Shown here in pieces: positions 53,472 to 63,748 of a DNA stretch of 64,000 nucleotides. The stretch comes from an uncultured cyanobacterium. Lineage in GTDB: Bacteria > Cyanobacteriota > Cyanobacteriia > Cyanobacteriales > Nostocaceae. The notes under the pieces were generated by a model. It ran no database searches. It had not been told where the DNA came from and was given only the letters and a program-made list of their open reading frames with translations. The number at the start of each line of letters is the position of its first letter. Position 1 is the first letter of the stretch. The DNA is taken from the NCBI GenBank assembly GCA_903848645.1, contig CAINGU010000082.1, forward strand, positions 186,001-250,000, read 5' to 3'. The translations under genes and the position numbers were made by a program.

Positions 53472-54182
53472 ATGGAAGTTATTAACCGTATTCTGCGGGT
53501 GATTCGCGCTAATTTCAATAGTCTAGTTAGCAATGCAGAAGATCCAGAAAAAATTCTGGAAAAAGCTTTCATGGAAATGCAAGAGAATTTGGTACAATTG
53601 CGTCAAGGGGTAGCTCAAGCGATCGCCACCCAGAAGCGCACAGAACGTCAAGCAGCCGCTGGTGAATCCCAATCTGAAGAATGGTATCGTCGCGCCCAAT
53701 TAGCCCTCCAGCAGGGTAATGAATCCCTCGCACGGGAAGCTCTCACCAAACGCAAATTTTACCAAGAAACTGCGACAACCTTAACCAGCCAAATTCAGCA
53801 GCAAAAAGATGTAGTCGCTAAATTGAAGCAGGATATGCGGACTCTAGAGTTAAAATTGGCTGAGGTAAAAACCAAAAAAGATATGTATATTGCTCGCGCA
53901 CGTTCGGCCGAAGCTTCTTATCGGCTTCAGGAAATGCTAACTGGTGCTTCTGCCACTTCTAGTTTAGGTGCATTAGAACGAATGGAGGAAAAAGTTTTAC
54001 AGATAGAAGCACAATCTGAAGTTGCGAGTACACTGGGTGGTGATGATCTAGAAAAACGCTTTGCATCCTTAGATTCTGATAATGATATTGATACAGAACT
54101 GGCAGCAATGAAAACTTATATGCTACAGCAAGGAGAAAATCCTCAGCCAGATCATAATTTACCCAAAACACCCAAACCATAA
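53472..54182 (+). CDS. PspA/IM30-family protein (short form)
   Basis: NRILRVIRANFNSLVSNAEDPEKILEKAFMEMQENLVQLRQGVAQAIATQKR. Confidence 0.92.
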   Translation: MEVINRILRVIRANFNSLVSNAEDPEKILEKAFMEMQENLVQLRQGVAQAIATQKRTERQAAAGESQSEEWYRRAQLALQQGNESLAREALTKRKFYQETATTLTSQIQQQKDVVAKLKQDMRTLELKLAEVKTKKDMYIARARSAEASYRLQEMLTGASATSSLGALERMEEKVLQIEAQSEVASTLGGDDLEKRFASLDSDNDIDTELAAMKTYMLQQGENPQPDHNLPKTPKP

Positions 54183-54346
54183 GTTTCCCTGGTTAATATA
54201 GATAATTGATAGGTTGATGATTCAGAATAGAAAAAAAAGATAGTAATCCAGACTGGAAAGACTACATTGGCATAGGTAGCTATTAATATAGTAGAAAAGC
54301 TAACTATCTAACCAAGAGCGTAAACCTCTAAAGGAAAAATAAATTT

Positions 54347-55114
54347 ATGGGATTATTTGATCGCCTTAAACGAGTAGTTGGTGCTAACCTAAACGATTTA
54401 GTCAGTAAAGCCGAAGATCCAGAAAAAATGCTGGAACAAGCTCTCTTGGAAATGCAAGAGGATATGGTGAAGTTGCGTCAAGGGGTAGCTCAAGCAATAG
54501 CAGCCCAAAAACGTACAGAGAAACAGTATAATGAAGCTGTAAATGAAGTCAATAAGTGGCAACGCAACGCCCAACTTGCGATCCAAAAAGGTGATGAAAA
54601 CCTAGCCCGTCAAGCCTTAGAGCGCAAAAAAACTTATAATGATACTAGTGTAGCCTTAAAAACTAGCCTAGATCAGCAAACTATTCAGGTAGAAGGTCTT
54701 AAAAAGAATTTAATCCAGCTAGAGAGCAAAATTTCTGAAGCCAAAACTAAGAAAGAAATGCTCAAAGCCCGGATTACTGCGGCCAAAGCCCAAGAGCAAT
54801 TGGGCAATATGGTTAGTGGAATGAATACTAGTAGTGCCATGTCTGCTTTTGAGCGCATGGAAGAAAAGGTGTTGCTGCAAGAAGCCCGCGCTGAGTCTAC
54901 CGCACAATTAGTTGGTAACAATTTAGAAGACCAATTTGCAAAATTAGAATCTGGTAGTGATATAGATGATGAATTAGCTGCTTTAAAAGCATCTCTCGCA
55001 CCTGCACCAGAACCAAAACTACTAACTCCAGAACAACCAACCAGTACAGCTAAACCTGCTCAACCAGTTGATGCTGAATTGGAAGCACTTAAGAAACAAT
55101 TGGATAATCTGTAA
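54347..55114 (+). CDS. PspA/IM30-family protein with C-terminal extension (Vipp1-like)
   Basis: MGLFDRLKRVVGANLNDLVSKAEDPEKMLEQALLEMQEDMVKLRQGVAQAIA; C-terminal PVDAELEALKKQLDNL. Confidence 0.92.
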   Translation: MGLFDRLKRVVGANLNDLVSKAEDPEKMLEQALLEMQEDMVKLRQGVAQAIAAQKRTEKQYNEAVNEVNKWQRNAQLAIQKGDENLARQALERKKTYNDTSVALKTSLDQQTIQVEGLKKNLIQLESKISEAKTKKEMLKARITAAKAQEQLGNMVSGMNTSSAMSAFERMEEKVLLQEARAESTAQLVGNNLEDQFAKLESGSDIDDELAALKASLAPAPEPKLLTPEQPTSTAKPAQPVDAELEALKKQLDNL

Positions 55115-55137
55115 TTTTTACAGGCAATTCCAATCAG

Positions 55138-55168
55138 TTAATCCCACAAGATGTGTGGGATTTTGTTT
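55138..55168 (+). terminator. Rho-independent-type terminator after the Vipp1-like gene
   Basis: aatcccacaagatgtgtgggattttgttt. Confidence 0.7.
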
Positions 55169-55244
55169 GATCAAGAGACGAAACTAGAACCTGAAGAAAA
55201 GTAATCAAAAGTAGAGAAGCGAAGCAATTCGTCTCTACTTTGCA

Positions 55245-57971
55245 CTAAATCATTGTATTAACCACAGAAGAAGGTGCTATCCCCTGTTGGGAATCGTTGG
55301 TAGTTGAGTTTTGTGGTTGAATTTCTTCCTGTACACCCCGCAACTTAATTAACTTAATAGCCCGGTTGACACTTTCTGGCAAAATTACCACCAGACTACC
55401 ATCAGGAGCCATATCTAAGGCTTTGTTAATAGCTGTGCTTTCATCCAGAATTGATTCAAAGCGGTAATTAGGCTTAACTTGGGTAATACCTTGAATAATC
55501 AAATCCGAAGCAGAACCACGAGGTCTGCCTCTGGTATCATCATCTTCTTTGATAATAATGTAGTCAAAGATATCTGCTGATAATTTACCCAGGGTAACAA
55601 AATCTTCGTCACGGCGATCGCCAGGACCGCCAACCACACCAATACGCTGTCCCGTTGTCCAGTTGCGAACAAATGATCCCAAAGCCTCATAACTAGCGGC
55701 ATTGTGGGCATAATCTACCAAAGCATGGTATTTACCCAAATTAAACAAATTCATGCGTCCTGGTGTTTGACTCACGGAAGCGCGGAAGCCTCTTAAACCA
55801 GAGCGAATTTGCTCAATACTCACATTTTGAACAAAAGCTGCCAAACTAGCGGCTAAAGCATTAGCAATCATGAATGGGGCTTTTCCACCCATTGTCAAGG
55901 GGATATTTTCTGCTCTTTCGATGCGGTGAGTCCAATCACCTTTGACAATTGACAGATAACCATGTTCATAAACTGCGGCTACTCCACCCTTTTGGATATG
56001 CTGCCGTACCAGTTCCGAGTCTGGATTCATGGTAAAGTAAGCAATATTCGCCTTAGTTTTCTCTGCCATAGCTGCAACCCGTTGATCATCGGCATTGAGA
56101 ACGGCATAACCATCAGGGAAAACAGCTTCAGCGACTACACTTTTGAGATGAGCTAATTGCTCAATGGTATCTATATCCCCGATGCCCAAATGGTCAGCAG
56201 ATACATTTAATACTACTCCTACATTAGCATTTTCAAAACCCAGCCCAGAGCGAAGAATACCACCACGAGCCGATTCTAATACTGCTACTTCTACGGTGGG
56301 ATCTTGGAGGATAACATGGGCGCTTTGGGGTCCAGTGTTGTCTCCTGATTCTACTAAGAAATCACCAATATAAGTACCATCTGTGGTTGTATATCCTACT
56401 ACTTTACCTGTTTGTTTATAAATGTGTGCTAACAGACGAGTAGTGGTAGTTTTGCCATTTGTACCTGTAATTGAGAGAATAGGAATCCGGCTAGATTGTT
56501 CATTGGGGAACAGCATATTCATAACTGCGCCGGCGACATTGCGAGGTATACCGATGCTTGGGGCGACGTGCATTCGGAAACCGGGGGCGGCATTGACTTC
56601 AACAATTACACCATCTAATTCTCTCAGAGGACGGCTAATATCTGAAGTAACAATATCTATACCAGCAATATCTAAACCAATGATTCTCACTACCCGTTGG
56701 GCTAACCAAACGTTTTCCGGGTGAATTTCGTCTGTTCGGTCTACAGCACTACCACCTGTACTCAAATTAGCTGTTGCCCGGAGATAACAAATTGCTCCCT
56801 GGGGTGGCACACTATTGACAGTGTAACCTTGCCTTTCTAGTAGCTGGTAGCTGGTACGGTCTAGTTCAATCTTCGTGAGGACATTATCATGGCCTTCACC
56901 GCGATTGGGGTCTTGATTAGTTTCTTCAATGAGTTCTGCAATTGTAGACTTGCCATTACCCACGACATGAGCGGGGACTCTTTCTGCAACAGCGACTACC
57001 TTGCCATCTACTACTAATACCCGATGATCGCGGCCAACATAATAGCGCTCGACAATGATTGAGCGAGAAACCTGTCTGGCCATTTCATAAGCCGCTTCTG
57101 CGTCTTCCCAGTTTCTAATATCAATGGTAATACCACGGCCATGATTGCCATCTAAAGGCTTAATAACGATCGGATAACCACCAACAGATTCAATGGCTTC
57201 TTCTAAATCGTCAAAGAAATTGATGACTGTACCTCTAGGGACTGGTACACCATTGGCATAGAGAATACGTTTAGTGGCTTCTTTATCACAAGCTAGTTCT
57301 ACGCCAAGAATGCCTGTGTTATTGCTCATTGTGGCCTGAATCCGTTTTTGATGGATACCATAGCCCAACTGAATCAGAAATCTTGCTGGTAAAGGCATCC
57401 AAGGAATACCTTTTTTCTCCGCTTCTTTGATGATTGCTTCTGTTGAAGGTCCAAGAGATGCGTCACGGCAAAAGTCTTTCAGGTCTTGGATATCTTGCTC
57501 TAATTCGGCTTTAGGATAACGGCTTCGGTCAATAATACTTTGACATAGCCTGACTGCTGCACGTCCCGCATAGCGACCCGCTTCCTCATTTATGTACTCA
57601 ATTACTACCTGGTAAATCCCAGGTGTAGCAGTTTCACGGGTGCGACCGAAACCTACGTGCATTCCCGCTAATTCCTGGAGTTCCAAGGCTACGTGTTCCA
57701 CTATGTGGCCCATCATTGTGCCTTCTCGTACCCGCATTAGAAAACCACCACGACAGCCGGGAGAGCAATAGTGACCCTCCAAACTTGGTAGCGCCTCTAC
57801 TAATCCTTCATAAAAGCCAGGTATTTCATTGGAGGGTGTTTCGGCCAGGTTTTCTAAATCAAGGCGCATGACGATTAACTTATGGCGTCGAATGCTCCAG
57901 TAGTTTGGGCCGCGTAAGGTCTGGATCTTGAGGATTCTCATGGGAATAGGTAGATGGAGATTCGGAACCAA
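55245..57971 (-). CDS. cphA: cyanophycin synthetase
   Basis: ATP-grasp plus Mur-ligase halves: YPIVIKPLDGNHGRGITIDI, ILSITGTNGKTTTTRLLAHI, VDYAHNAASYEALGSFV. Confidence 0.97.
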   Translation of the reverse strand: MVPNLHLPIPMRILKIQTLRGPNYWSIRRHKLIVMRLDLENLAETPSNEIPGFYEGLVEALPSLEGHYCSPGCRGGFLMRVREGTMMGHIVEHVALELQELAGMHVGFGRTRETATPGIYQVVIEYINEEAGRYAGRAAVRLCQSIIDRSRYPKAELEQDIQDLKDFCRDASLGPSTEAIIKEAEKKGIPWMPLPARFLIQLGYGIHQKRIQATMSNNTGILGVELACDKEATKRILYANGVPVPRGTVINFFDDLEEAIESVGGYPIVIKPLDGNHGRGITIDIRNWEDAEAAYEMARQVSRSIIVERYYVGRDHRVLVVDGKVVAVAERVPAHVVGNGKSTIAELIEETNQDPNRGEGHDNVLTKIELDRTSYQLLERQGYTVNSVPPQGAICYLRATANLSTGGSAVDRTDEIHPENVWLAQRVVRIIGLDIAGIDIVTSDISRPLRELDGVIVEVNAAPGFRMHVAPSIGIPRNVAGAVMNMLFPNEQSSRIPILSITGTNGKTTTTRLLAHIYKQTGKVVGYTTTDGTYIGDFLVESGDNTGPQSAHVILQDPTVEVAVLESARGGILRSGLGFENANVGVVLNVSADHLGIGDIDTIEQLAHLKSVVAEAVFPDGYAVLNADDQRVAAMAEKTKANIAYFTMNPDSELVRQHIQKGGVAAVYEHGYLSIVKGDWTHRIERAENIPLTMGGKAPFMIANALAASLAAFVQNVSIEQIRSGLRGFRASVSQTPGRMNLFNLGKYHALVDYAHNAASYEALGSFVRNWTTGQRIGVVGGPGDRRDEDFVTLGKLSADIFDYIIIKEDDDTRGRPRGSASDLIIQGITQVKPNYRFESILDESTAINKALDMAPDGSLVVILPESVNRAIKLIKLRGVQEEIQPQNSTTNDSQQGIAPSSVVNTMI

Positions 57972-58111
57972 AATTCTAGTTTCTTACTGGAATTGACCGC
58001 TAAACTGTTCATGGAAAACAGTTTTTTCTTTTTAGATAGTATTTATCTAAATTTGGAAGCAGCAATTAAGGCGCGGTCAAATCAGCGTAACTATTGAGAT
58101 ACTCTATACCG

Positions 58112-59002
58112 TCAGCTAGAGATGCGATGCACAGCAGGTAAAACAGTACGTTGGTAAAGATGGAAGCGATCTCCGTAACTGAGGATATGTAGTCGTAAAT
58201 TATGTACGGTTAAGGGTTCGTTAGCACTAACATGAGGTTCGTTGGTATGGGTAAGTTCTGTGGGATCAACAATGGTGACACTGCCTTTACCCATAACTTG
58301 TAGCCAACCATCTCGTTCAAACACAGCACAAGTATCTTCGTCAATACCAATGCCTAAGCGATCAGGGTGAGCAGCGATCGCACTGACCAGTCGCCCCATG
58401 CGATTCCGGTTATGGAAATGTTGGTCAACTACAACTTCGGGAATAAATCCCAAGCCAGTGGCCATATCCACTAGGGAACGATTGGGTGTTTCACCACTAC
58501 CACCACCTGCGATCATATGATGCCCCATCACTGCTGCTCCAGCGCTTGTACCTGCTAAAGTCAGTTGTCCGGCTCTCACGCGTTGGCGAATAATTTCCAT
58601 GGCTGGAGTGTCGGATAGGACTCCACAAAGGCGCAGTTGGTCTCCTCCTGTCAAGAAGACACCACTACAGGCTTCGAGGGATGCTTTAATCTCAGGATTT
58701 TCGCATTGTTCCCGTTCCCGAATGTCTAAAATTTCAACCTTCTCCGCACCCATTTCTTCAAAAATATGAATATACCTACCACCGATAATGGCAGGCTCGC
58801 GGGAGGCTGATGGAATTATTGTAATATACGCCTTGTTACCACCAGCACGAACAAAAAAAGTTCTCAGAATTTCTCGTCCATGAACTTTATCTTCTGCGCC
58901 TCCGATAACCAGAACGGCGGTTTTAGTTGCTTGGGGTGTCCTCATTTCCAGCGATTTAACTTCTAACTGCGGCATGATGTTTGTGCTTGAGGGAGTTAAC
59001 AA
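58112..59002 (-). CDS. cphB: cyanophycinase
   Basis: VLVIGGAEDKVHGREILRTFF, GVFLTGGDQLRL, LAGTSAGAAVMGHHMI; adjacent to cphA. Confidence 0.96.
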   Translation of the reverse strand: MLTPSSTNIMPQLEVKSLEMRTPQATKTAVLVIGGAEDKVHGREILRTFFVRAGGNKAYITIIPSASREPAIIGGRYIHIFEEMGAEKVEILDIREREQCENPEIKASLEACSGVFLTGGDQLRLCGVLSDTPAMEIIRQRVRAGQLTLAGTSAGAAVMGHHMIAGGGSGETPNRSLVDMATGLGFIPEVVVDQHFHNRNRMGRLVSAIAAHPDRLGIGIDEDTCAVFERDGWLQVMGKGSVTIVDPTELTHTNEPHVSANEPLTVHNLRLHILSYGDRFHLYQRTVLPAVHRISS

Positions 59003-59473
59003 CTTCAGGTTAATTGAACAAGGTTGATTACTTGTTTATTTTCACCCTAAGTTTTCTGTGAGCGGACACTGCTTGACGCACAGGATGCCTCAATTTCATC
59101 ATGTCCGTCGTTTTCATAGCCAGTACCTTGTTTTTTACCTAGCCACTTTCGCATGGTATTCCATCCTGTAAGGGAACTAGGATTCCCTTCTGGACTTAGA
59201 GTTTAACAGGTCTTGACACTCTTACTTCTAAGGCTGGTTGAATGTATCCCGGAAGTTGTTAACTTTAGTGGGATTATTAATTTAAATTTAGTGGTGACAA
59301 TATTTAAACATAAATTAAGTAATTAGAAAAACTTTTGATCTAACTCAAGGACTAGAAGTTCTGGTACTTTTAGATACTATTGGGAGATTTTTTCTCTATT
59401 TCTACTGTTTTTTTAGTTATTGTGTTGGCTAGGTATCTACCCTTAAGATTAGTTTTACTGGATACGAATTACT

Positions 59474-60208
59474 GTGCGTTTTGATATAGTTACACTTTTT
59501 CCTGACTGTTTTACGTCAGTTCTCAGTTCTGGCTTATTAGCTAAAGCCTTAGCCAAACAGATCGCTCAAGTGCATCTGACTAATCCCAGAGACTTTACCA
59601 CGGACAAGCATCACAAGGTAGATGATGAACCCTATGGTGGTGGTGTGGGAATGTTAATGAAGCCAGAACCGATTTTTGCGGCTGTGGAGTCTTTGCCGAT
59701 TCTACCCCGGCGAGATGTGATTTTAATGAGTCCCCAAGGACAACCGATGAATCAGCCCTTGCTGCGCGAATTAGCCACGAATTACGACCAGTTGATTGTG
59801 ATCTGTGGTCATTATGAAGGGGTAGATGACAGGGTGCTAAATTTAGTGACTCGTGAGGTATCCTTGGGCGATTTTATTCTCACTGGAGGAGAAATTCCTT
59901 CTATGGCTTTGATTAATGGTGTGGTGCGTCTCCTCCCAGGAACTGTGGGTAAGGAGGAATCTCTCAAGACTGAAAGTTTTGAAGAAGGTTTATTAGATTT
60001 CCCCCAGTACACTCGTCCTGCTAATTTTCGCGGTTGGAAAGTTCCAGATGTGTTACTAAGTGGTAATCATGCCGCAATAGCCCGTTGGCGTTTTCAACAA
60101 CAAATTGAACGGACTGGTTTACGTCGTCCCGATTTACTGGAAAAATGGCAAGAAGAGAGGGAACAGGGAACAGGGGGAGTCAGGGAACAGGGGGAGTCAG
60201 GGAAGTAG
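59474..60208 (+). CDS. trmD: tRNA (guanine-N1)-methyltransferase (GTG start)
   Basis: RFDIVTLFPDCFTSVLSSGLLAKA, HKVDDEPYGGGVGMLMKPEPIF, VSLGDFILTGGEIPSMALINGVVRLLPG. Confidence 0.96.
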   Translation: MRFDIVTLFPDCFTSVLSSGLLAKALAKQIAQVHLTNPRDFTTDKHHKVDDEPYGGGVGMLMKPEPIFAAVESLPILPRRDVILMSPQGQPMNQPLLRELATNYDQLIVICGHYEGVDDRVLNLVTREVSLGDFILTGGEIPSMALINGVVRLLPGTVGKEESLKTESFEEGLLDFPQYTRPANFRGWKVPDVLLSGNHAAIARWRFQQQIERTGLRRPDLLEKWQEEREQGTGGVREQGESGK

Positions 60209-60261
60209 GGGAAGTAATATTCTTTTGTAACGGACAACGGACAACTAACAACTGACAAACT

Positions 60262-60744
60262 ATGAACATCAGAATTGGTAATGGCTACGATATTCACAGA
60301 TTGGTGAGCGATCGCAATTTAATTTTAGGCGGTATTCACATTCCCCATGAACTAGGCTTGTTAGGACACAGTGATGCTGATGTTCTCACTCACGCGATTA
60401 TGGACGCTATGCTAGGGGCGTTATCTTTGGGGGATATTGGTCATTATTTTCCCCCTACAGATCCTCAATGGGCTGGGGCTGATAGTCTTGTACTATTAGA
60501 TCAAGTACATCAGTTAATTCGTGAACAAGGTTGGAAAATTGGAAATATTGATTCTGTAATTGTGGCTGAACGTCCGAAATTAAAACCCCATATTTCTAAA
60601 ATGCGGGATAAGTTAGCAGCAGTCTTAGAGGTAGAACCAAATCAAATTGGTGTCAAAGCTACCACTAATGAAAAATTAGGACCAACAGGAAGAGAAGAAG
60701 GTATTTGTGCTTATGCTGTAGTTTTGTTAGTAGCAGGTGATTAA
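60262..60744 (+). CDS. ispF: 2-C-methyl-D-erythritol 2,4-cyclodiphosphate synthase
   Basis: [51 protein letters not shown]. Confidence 0.97.
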   Translation: MNIRIGNGYDIHRLVSDRNLILGGIHIPHELGLLGHSDADVLTHAIMDAMLGALSLGDIGHYFPPTDPQWAGADSLVLLDQVHQLIREQGWKIGNIDSVIVAERPKLKPHISKMRDKLAAVLEVEPNQIGVKATTNEKLGPTGREEGICAYAVVLLVAGD

Positions 60745-60778
60745 TTAATTTCCATATATTTACATCAAGGAAAAAAAG

Positions 60779-61279
60779 ATGCAAGTTATCAACTTCCAGC
60801 CTCCTCAAAAATATCGTCCTGATATTATGTTTACAAATAAAGATGAAGAAATTATCTTAATCGTGGACATAAAAGCTACAAAATCGGTGGATGTAAACAA
60901 CCAAAATAACAATCAAATTATTATTGCTCAAATTCAAAAATATTTAAGGGATATTCAACAACATATTCCTTTTGCCATGTTGGTAAATTTAGAAGAAATT
61001 AATATTTTTGCATTTACTAATGATTATAAAATCATCAGCGAAATTTCTTTAAAAACCAATGACATATTCAGTAACTACGATTCTGAATTTAGTGATAAAA
61101 TCATATTTGATTTTTATTTAGAAACACTTGTTAAATCTTGGCTCAGAGATTTATCATATCATTGGAACTCAGATACACCACCGGCTCATAATGAATTAGC
61201 TAAAATTGGCTTATTACCACTATTAGAAGGTGGATACATTTATATTCAAGGAACTACAGGTGCTGATACTTTATATTGA
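60779..61279 (+). CDS. PD-(D/E)XK-like predicted nuclease-fold protein
   Basis: RPDIMFTNKDEEIILIVDIKATK resembles PD...DxK; no exact family recognised. Confidence 0.55.
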   Translation: MQVINFQPPQKYRPDIMFTNKDEEIILIVDIKATKSVDVNNQNNNQIIIAQIQKYLRDIQQHIPFAMLVNLEEINIFAFTNDYKIISEISLKTNDIFSNYDSEFSDKIIFDFYLETLVKSWLRDLSYHWNSDTPPAHNELAKIGLLPLLEGGYIYIQGTTGADTLY

Positions 61280-61886
61280 AACCAATTTTTTAATGGCAAT
61301 TGTCAAAGGAAGAGATTTAGAAGCAAAACAATTACTTCAAAATATCCCTCCATCAATTTACATAGCTATACCAGCCATTTGTTATGTAGAAGCTATTAAC
61401 ACATATAGAATAGACAAGAAAAATCAATCAGAATTTCAAGCAGAAATGGACAAACAAATTAATGAAGCAATGCGTGATAAAACCTCTATTCATCCAAAAT
61501 TATTGCTTGTACATTTAGAAAAAGCATATATTGAAAATACGCGATTATTAAATGATGTGCAAATCCGGTTCTCTGAAACCATTAATTTACTAACTCAAAA
61601 TGCAGAAATTATAAATTTCACCAGTAGTATAATTAAGGATATTTCTCAGCACGCTGTTGCTTTAAAGGAAACATTATTAATTAAGAATGATCTTATAGAT
61701 AACTTAATATTACAGTGTATCGTATCTCATGCAAATCAGCATCCTTATGATCAAAAAGTATTTATAAGTGGTAACACTAAAGATTTCGGTAAACAGGAAG
61801 TAAGAGAGATTTTAAATAGTGCAAAAATTAAATATTTTAGTAACACTAAAAACTTTCTAGGTTGGTTAGACTCTCAATTATTCTAA
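61260..61886 (+). CDS. PIN-domain-like protein; GTG at 61260 proposed as start (track ORF starts 61230)
   Basis: LYIETNFLMAIVKGRD, AICYVEAIN, NDLIDNLILQCIVSHAN..KVFISGNTKDFG acidic PIN pattern. Confidence 0.72.
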   Translation: MLILYIETNFLMAIVKGRDLEAKQLLQNIPPSIYIAIPAICYVEAINTYRIDKKNQSEFQAEMDKQINEAMRDKTSIHPKLLLVHLEKAYIENTRLLNDVQIRFSETINLLTQNAEIINFTSSIIKDISQHAVALKETLLIKNDLIDNLILQCIVSHANQHPYDQKVFISGNTKDFGKQEVREILNSAKIKYFSNTKNFLGWLDSQLF

Positions 61887-61908
61887 AATTAATATCTGGT
61901 AAGAAACT

Positions 61909-63690
61909 ATGACATTAACTAAAAAAATACTCAATTTTACAAAACGCTTTTTATTATTAATAATCATTGCTTTTACAGCAATAACAATTACCGCTTGCAA
62001 CCCAACTAAATTAAAAACCAATGCGGCTCAAGTTCCCCAATTAGTAACGAGTATTCTCAGTGATCCAAAAACATTCAATGCTGCGCTGAGTTCCGAATCA
62101 CCAAATATTTTTGGTTACACTTATGAAGGATTATTAAATCAAAATCCTATTGACGGAAAAATAGAAGGTGCGTTAGCTGAATCATGGGAAATATCACCAG
62201 ATAAAACCAAAATTACCTTTACCATGCGCGAAGGTTTAAAATGGTCAGACGGACAACCATTAACAGTCGATGATGTCGTATTTACCTATAATGATATTTA
62301 TTTAAATGAAAACATCCCCACAGACACTAGAGATGTTTTAAGAGTTGGTAAAGATCGCAAATTACCAACTGTGAGAAAAATAGATAATAGAAGAGTAGAA
62401 TTTAGTGTACCCGAACCATTTAGACCTTTTTTACTAAATACAGGAGCATCTATTTTACCTGCTCACATTTTAGAAAAATCAGTTAAAACCAAAAATAAAG
62501 ATGGTAAACTTGAATTCTTGAGTAAATGGGGTGTTGATACTCCGACCGAAGAACTAATTGTTAATGGCCCTTACAAACTGGAAAGATATGATACCAGTCA
62601 ACGGGTAATTTTTCGTCGTAACCCCTATTATTGGCGTAAAGATGCTCAAGGTAAACCACAACCTTATATTGAACGCATAATTTGGCAAATTGTCGAATCA
62701 ACAGATACTTCTTTACTCCAATTTCGTTCCGGTGATTTAGATTCTATTGGTGTTTCTCCTGATTATTTTTCTCTGTTAAAAGTTCAGGAAAAACAAGGGA
62801 ATTTTAAAATATATAATGGTGGTCCGAGTTCTAGCACTTCCTTTGTTTCTTTTAATTTAAATAAGGGAAAAAGAAATGGTCAGCCTTTAGTTGATCCGAT
62901 TAAATCTAAATGGTTTAATAATATCCAGTTTCGTCAAGCAGTAGCTTATGCTATTGATAGACAAACCATGTTAAATAATACTTTTCGTGGTTTAGGTACA
63001 CCCCAAGATTCTCCTATTTCTGTCCAAAGTCCTTATTTTTTATCACCGGAAAAAGGCTTGAAGGTTTATAAATATAATCCCGATAAAGCTAAAGAATTAC
63101 TACTAAAAGCAGGATTTAAATATAATGAAAAAAATCTCTTAGTAGATGATAAAGGTAATGAAGTAAGATTTGCATTACTCACTAATGCGGGGAATAAAAT
63201 TCGGGAATCAATGGGTTCACAAATTAAACAGGATTTAAGTAAAATCGGGATTCAAGTAGATTTTACACCTTTAGCTTGGAATACTTTTATAGATAAGGTA
63301 TCTAATACTTTGGATTGGGATGCTTGTTTATTAGGTTTAACTGGTGGTTTAGAACCTAATGATGGTGCAAATGTTTGGTCGCCGGAAGGGGGATTACATA
63401 TGTTTAATCAAAAACCCCAAGCGGGACAAAAACCCATTGAAGGTTGGGAAGTTGCAGACTGGGAAAAGAAAATTAATGACCTTTATATTCAAGGCGCACA
63501 GGAATTTGATGAGGCTAAATTAAAAGAAATTTATGGTGAAAGTCAACAATTAACACAGGAGTATTTACCTTTTATTTATTTGGTTAATTCCTATGCTATG
63601 TCAGCGATTAAAAATCGTTTTGAAGGTATCCAATATTCTGCCCTTGGTGGGGCTTTTTGGAATATTCATGAAATTAAAATTACGAAATAG
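61909..63690 (+). CDS. ABC transporter substrate-binding lipoprotein, peptide/nickel (SBP family 5) type
   Basis: ITACNPT lipobox-like; TYEGLLNQNPIDGKIEGALAESWEISPDKTKITFTMREGLKWSDGQPLTVDDVVFTYNDI. Confidence 0.93.
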   Translation: MTLTKKILNFTKRFLLLIIIAFTAITITACNPTKLKTNAAQVPQLVTSILSDPKTFNAALSSESPNIFGYTYEGLLNQNPIDGKIEGALAESWEISPDKTKITFTMREGLKWSDGQPLTVDDVVFTYNDIYLNENIPTDTRDVLRVGKDRKLPTVRKIDNRRVEFSVPEPFRPFLLNTGASILPAHILEKSVKTKNKDGKLEFLSKWGVDTPTEELIVNGPYKLERYDTSQRVIFRRNPYYWRKDAQGKPQPYIERIIWQIVESTDTSLLQFRSGDLDSIGVSPDYFSLLKVQEKQGNFKIYNGGPSSSTSFVSFNLNKGKRNGQPLVDPIKSKWFNNIQFRQAVAYAIDRQTMLNNTFRGLGTPQDSPISVQSPYFLSPEKGLKVYKYNPDKAKELLLKAGFKYNEKNLLVDDKGNEVRFALLTNAGNKIRESMGSQIKQDLSKIGIQVDFTPLAWNTFIDKVSNTLDWDACLLGLTGGLEPNDGANVWSPEGGLHMFNQKPQAGQKPIEGWEVADWEKKINDLYIQGAQEFDEAKLKEIYGESQQLTQEYLPFIYLVNSYAMSAIKNRFEGIQYSALGGAFWNIHEIKITK

Positions 63691-63748
63691 TTAATAGTTG
63701 ACTGAATAAGGGAACTCCAAAATCCAAAATTCTAAAATCTAAAATCCC

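Noticed and set aside
56164-56724. Plus-strand ORFs (69 and 100 aa) opposite cphA
   Set aside because: Antisense to strongly conserved CphA; no independent evidence of translation.
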